Source: Candidatus Vogelbacteria bacterium CG10_big_fil_rev_8_21_14_0_10_51_16 | GTDB lineage: Bacteria; Patescibacteriota; Minisyncoccia; Phycocordibacterales; JACRKE01 | Direction: 5' to 3' | Assembly (NCBI GenBank): GCA_002774795.1 | Contig: PCYI01000002.1 | Location: 1 to 21,950, forward strand | DNA: 21,950 nt | Shown here: positions 19,022 through 21,950 of the stretch, one piece after another | Numbering within the stretch: the first letter of the stretch is position 1 | Layout of the letters: each line of letters starts with the position of its first letter | Position numbers and translations under genes: made by a program | Notes under the pieces: generated by a model | The model's database searches: none | The model's input: only the letters and a program-made list of their open reading frames with translations | Told to the model about the DNA's origin: nothing

Positions 19022-20872
19022 TCAGAATAACCCTCCAGTTGAAAACTCCTTGCCTTCGGAGTCGTCCACACTTGAACCACCGCTAAATATGGAGCTGTAC
19101 TCTCCTAAAAACTCATTAAACACCTCCTCGAAGCTCATCGCCCCCTCGGGCTCTTCTATCACCACCGGTTGATTGTGGTCGCCAATAGTAAGCTCAAGCG
19201 CTAACGACGTATGCCCTTCAAAAGTAGGGTTCACCTCTTCAAGGGTGCTCGCGAATGAAAACTTCCGAAGCTGTTTATCGCTTTTACCTATCCAGACATC
19301 AATCTCCGTCTCTACTAAGCGAGCAAGCCCTTTTTCAAGCTCGAGGCGCTCTTCACCCACAAGAGGCTCTTCATCGAAAATACGCGCAAGTTCATCAGCA
19401 AACATAGTCGCGCCCGCCATATTAATACCGAGGCGATAATGGTAGCTCGTAACTCCATTGACCGCCTCTGAGTCCAAAACTTCGCGCACTTCGACCAGTT
19501 CCGCCCTTACGAAAGCTTCTTGCACTTGGGCGAGCTTTTGCGCGACACTCTCGCTATTTGCTTCCGTTTCCTCATCAGTCGAGGAGGCCATAATAGCCTC
19601 AAGCTCCTTTTGTAGGTCTGTAAATCCAAGTGACTCTCTCACCTCTTCGGGGACAATAACGATCCAGCGTCCGTTGAAGGCCGATAAGTCTAGGTACTCT
19701 ATCTTCGGCAAGTTGCGTACCCGTACATACACTTTTGTGTTGAAGTTGCGCAAATCAAGGCCAAAACGAAACGGAATAACATCTTCCCGTCCACTCGGGC
19801 TCATTTCGCCAATGAGGTCGAGTTCGGTCGATGAAAGCGGGCGCTCGAGGTCGGTGATATCAACCACTCCTTTTACGAGCGTAGTGAGGCGCTTCTGTTC
19901 GCTTGCGTGGCCGGAGCCGCTCTCCGATGGTGAATGATCGCCGGGCCTTTCTCCAACTCCCCCTGCCAGAGCCTGCACTCCCCCGCCCATTAGCGCGCTC
20001 GTCGGATCTAGGGACAGATCACTTGCGATATCAACAGTGCCCGTGTAGGTAAAACGGTCAAGGTCGGCCAGATTAGCGAGCATCTGCCCTAAAACCATCT
20101 CCGGTGTCTCTCTGGTATAGACAAAGTAGCCATAAGCACCGCCGGCAACGGCAATGATGGTGAGGACAAGAAGTGTCGTCGCCCACACCCAACGACTCTT
20201 GCCGGTGGCCCCGCCCGCGCTCTGTGTCGCATTAAGGACAGAGCCCTCTACCGGCTGACTTTTGTTGTCGTCTATTGCTACTCCAGCTTGTCCTTTAGAA
20301 ACCTCCGTGGAGGTCTGCGTGGGCGCGAGCACGCTTGGGCCCTGCGTGGCGAGCGGATGAAGTATTTCTGTGAGCGCAATCTGTGAGGCAGGTGGAGCGG
20401 ATGGCGTGGCGCCCGGAGGGTTTTGCGGCACGACGGAAGGGTGGTCAGCGGGTGACGCTTCAGCACTCGCCTCAGGATGGACAACCTCGGCCAGCATATT
20501 TTCAAGGTCCTGCGGAGGACGGGTTTCCCGCACGGTCTCACCTCGAGCATTCATCGGCTGTGACAAAGATTCGCTTGTGGTGGCTACACCACTTTCCGGT
20601 GCTCCTGCTGGCATAGAGCCGCTTGTGGGGCCGGCTACGCCTTTTGGCGCAAGACCGCCAGCAGGACCGGCGGCACTCTGGCTAGATGAAGGCCTGCTTG
20701 CGGGCGCTACCGCACCTTGAGGTGGTGTGGTGTGCCCCGTCACTCGAAAAGCCTCCGCGAGGTCGTCGGCCGTCCATCCCCCCTCCGCCATCAAATCCTG
20801 CGAAATCTTTTCTTGGGAGACTCCCCGCGAAAACTGCCGAGCGATATAGTCTATAAGGTCCGTGCTTATCAT
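19022..20872 (-). CDS. Membrane-anchored protein with large extracytoplasmic domain
   Basis: The 616-aa protein has four parts: a helical N-terminal domain (residues 1-45, LIDYIARQFSRGVSQEKISQ, GGWTADDLAEAF) seen at the start of many CPR membrane proteins; a Pro/Ala/Ser-rich disordered cytosolic linker (50-225); one membrane helix at about 228-252; and an extracytoplasmic domain of about 360 residues with repeated beta strands (FTYTGTVDIASDL, RPLSSTELDL, IPFRFGLDLRNF, WIVIVPEEV) reminiscent of LolA/LppX-like lipid-binding folds (inference). It is predicted leaderless: TATACT lies 6 nt before the ATG. Function unknown. Confidence 0.72.
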   Translation of the reverse strand: MISTDLIDYIARQFSRGVSQEKISQDLMAEGGWTADDLAEAFRVTGHTTPPQGAVAPASRPSSSQSAAGPAGGLAPKGVAGPTSGSMPAGAPESGVATTSESLSQPMNARGETVRETRPPQDLENMLAEVVHPEASAEASPADHPSVVPQNPPGATPSAPPASQIALTEILHPLATQGPSVLAPTQTSTEVSKGQAGVAIDDNKSQPVEGSVLNATQSAGGATGKSRWVWATTLLVLTIIAVAGGAYGYFVYTRETPEMVLGQMLANLADLDRFTYTGTVDIASDLSLDPTSALMGGGVQALAGGVGERPGDHSPSESGSGHASEQKRLTTLVKGVVDITDLERPLSSTELDLIGEMSPSGREDVIPFRFGLDLRNFNTKVYVRVRNLPKIEYLDLSAFNGRWIVIVPEEVRESLGFTDLQKELEAIMASSTDEETEANSESVAQKLAQVQEAFVRAELVEVREVLDSEAVNGVTSYHYRLGINMAGATMFADELARIFDEEPLVGEERLELEKGLARLVETEIDVWIGKSDKQLRKFSFASTLEEVNPTFEGHTSLALELTIGDHNQPVVIEEPEGAMSFEEVFNEFLGEYSSIFSGGSSVDDSEGKEFSTGGLF

Positions 20873-20878
20873 GCTTCA

Positions 20879-20884
20879 AGTATA
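20879..20884 (-). promoter_or_regulatory. -10 element of the membrane protein gene, leaderless
   Basis: TATACT on the minus strand, 6 nt before the ATG at 20872, no SD. A -35 is not clear. Same spacing as at 3267 and 17842. Confidence 0.5.
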
Positions 20885-20995
20885 CCTGCTTGTGGTGCTC
20901 GCAGAAAGTGGAAAGTAAAAAACTCTTTCGTGATGGGAAAAACAAAATCTCCTGCGTGCGGCCAGTGTTCTTCCGTCTGCTTTTTTACAGTTTTG

Positions 20996-21020
20996 AGCGG
21001 TGTGACTCCGCCGCACCGCT
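20996..21020. repeat. Hairpin AGCGGTG/CACCGCT
   Basis: A 7-bp stem with an 11-nt loop lies 57 nt after the stop of the gene at 21078 on the minus strand. No T tract follows. A related, diverged copy (GTTTTGAGCAGTGCGGCTCTG) is at about 21673, so both belong to a dispersed repeat that here flanks one gene. Confidence 0.5.
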
Positions 21021-21077
21021 GACAATTTCAAGTTTTTCTTTGGCGGCAGCAAAACGAGTACAAAATCTATGAAAGTA

Positions 21078-21602
21078 TTACCTACAAACCATGTAGACAA
21101 TCTGCCCGTTTGGTGCTCCGTAAATCGGAAAATCAGGATAACCTTTCAGCCAAACAGCAAGGCCTCTTGTTTTGTTAAGGACAACAGTGCTAACAACATT
21201 TTCGTTGAACCAAACGGCCATGAGTTTTGTGGCACTGTTTTCAACGATTGCAAAATTATCGCCCTCGCTTGTTCCAATTCCAACTGAAGCACCGGTAAGA
21301 AAATTGAGGGTTTGAGAGTCCTTGATATTCATTGCAACCTTGTCTGTTCCCTTAGCTACATCACCTTCGATTCCGTTAGTAAGATATTCTTCCGGACTCC
21401 CGATGATATATGCAGACAACAAGGATTCGCATGCGAAAGAAGTATTACCTGCAACACTAAAGGTATGGGGGAATGGGACTTTCAAGCTAGCCCCACCACC
21501 ATCACTTTTTTGGGAAAAGAAATATCCACCGATAGCGATAACAGCAATAATCAAAACAATAAGACCTTTATTGATTTTTGATTTAGATGTTTCTGTTTCC
21601 AT
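21078..21602 (-). CDS. Small membrane-anchored extracytoplasmic protein
   Basis: From ATG at 21602 the 174-aa protein has a short basic N terminus, one hydrophobic helix (about residues 13-30, LIVLIIAVIAIGGYFF) and an extracytoplasmic domain with two likely paired cysteines (SFACESLL and the C-terminal YMVCR) and strands TKLMAVWFN and VVLNKTRGLAVWL. The family is not recognised; it resembles small pseudopilin-like or anchored proteins of CPR bacteria only in layout. Longer upstream frames to 21716 run through a repeat and are not used. No SD. The 348 nt upstream (21603-21950) hold no convincing gene. Confidence 0.65.
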   Translation of the reverse strand: METETSKSKINKGLIVLIIAVIAIGGYFFSQKSDGGGASLKVPFPHTFSVAGNTSFACESLLSAYIIGSPEEYLTNGIEGDVAKGTDKVAMNIKDSQTLNFLTGASVGIGTSEGDNFAIVENSATKLMAVWFNENVVSTVVLNKTRGLAVWLKGYPDFPIYGAPNGQIVYMVCR

Positions 21603-21844
21603 AATGATGTAAATAAATTTTCTTCCCCCAAAATTAAAATATGGTTTGAACCGATGTTTTTCTTCGGGTTCTTTTGCGGTTTTGAGCAGTGCGGCTCTGC
21701 CGCCTTGGCGAACCAAAACCGCTTGATTCTTCCTTTCTTCGTGTGGTCACGGATATTTTCCTCGCCGTCGCTCGGAAAATTCCTCGACCCCGTCTCGCGG
21801 CCTCACCTGCTGGCTCGGCATCGCTCCGACTTGCACACGTACAT

Positions 21845-21870
21845 GCAGAAGCAAAGCAGTTTGCTTCTGC
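21845..21870. repeat. Perfect 11-bp hairpin
   Basis: GCAGAAGCAAA and TTTGCTTCTGC pair perfectly around a 4-nt loop in the gene-free stretch 21603-21950. No T tract follows on either strand, so it is more like one of the small dispersed hairpins of this genome than a terminator. Confidence 0.6.
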
Positions 21871-21950
21871 TGTCGTATGCTGTAATTATACACTTTGCGC
21901 GAACTTTTTTCGAGCGGAAACTGGACGAATGAATCAGTCCCGCCACCGCC

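Noticed and set aside
21654..21932. 92-aa plus-strand frame near the right end
   Set aside because: Phe/Ser/Leu-rich composition, no SD, and it spans a repeat copy and a perfect hairpin; no family pattern.
1..21950. Global recoding of TAG as an amino acid
   Set aside because: At least eight genes here (for example those ending at 1082, 2658, 3528, 4283, 5650, 6485, 6959 and 17993) stop at TAG at normal family lengths or before non-coding hairpins. The three internal TAGs are treated as separate lesions or possible readthrough.
1..21950. TGA recoded to glycine as in Gracilibacteria/Absconditabacteria
   Set aside because: Several genes (2563, 3887, 10135, 12468, 15139) use TGA as a proper stop, and no in-frame TGA interrupts a recognised domain.
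1..21950. CRISPR array
   Set aside because: No regularly spaced direct repeats with unique spacers; repeats present are palindromes and tRNA fragments.

Overview
The window looks like chromosomal DNA of a small-genome Candidate Phyla Radiation (Patescibacteria, Parcubacteria-like) bacterium. This is an inference from gene content: many short proteins, two TrmB-like regulators, a Pycsar-type two-helix membrane protein, several toxin-antitoxin (TA) modules, many starts without a Shine-Dalgarno site (SD), and dense small palindromic repeats. No rRNA or ribosomal protein gene is present to settle the taxonomy. The genetic code appears standard; at least eight genes here end in TAG.

Layout. 1-1700: two GC-richer, SD-led genes on the minus strand, a histidine phosphatase broken by an in-frame TAG and a 5'(3')-deoxyribonucleotidase. 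1830-5650: a TrmB-like regulator, a leaderless toxin/antitoxin pair, a retropepsin-like protease with a small partner, a second TrmB-like regulator and an unrecognised small protein. 5650-6660: a cupin gene behind a hairpin-rich leader, then a palindromic repeat. 6660-8390: a graveyard of partial genes, with a RelE remnant carrying a palindromic insertion, a PycTM-like gene with an internal TAG, fragments of a CutA-like gene and of another gene, and an intact RHH/RelE module. 8400-11450: a tight minus-strand operon (CutA-like, P-loop kinase, Nudix, second kinase, DUF5672, peptidase S51), mostly joined by 4-nt overlaps. 11460-11980: an intact tRNA-Pro(UGG) flanked by two half tRNA-Pro genes whose anticodon loops carry hairpin insertions, with a frameshifted GIY-YIG gene between. 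12020-14900: two copies of a roughly 187-nt structured repeat flank a truncated VapC-like gene that abuts, tail to tail, a truncated gene of unknown function. 15139-17835: an 898-aa GNAT-containing protein with an in-frame palindromic element near its C terminus. 17993-21950: YraN, two DnaA-box-like sites, tRNA-Gly(GCC) with duplicated 3'-end fragments, and two membrane-anchored proteins.

The theme of the window is small hairpin DNA. At least four copies of one inverted-repeat family (ends near CTTTGAGTTACGAAA, 7-8 bp target duplications where clear) occur, two inside reading frames with net insertions that are multiples of three, reminiscent of Rickettsia palindromic elements. A 19-nt hairpin is nested inside three larger repeats, and tandem hairpins sit inside tRNA anticodon loops. 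Together with three in-frame TAG codons and several double-truncation junctions, this suggests a genome being reshaped by very small palindromic insertions.
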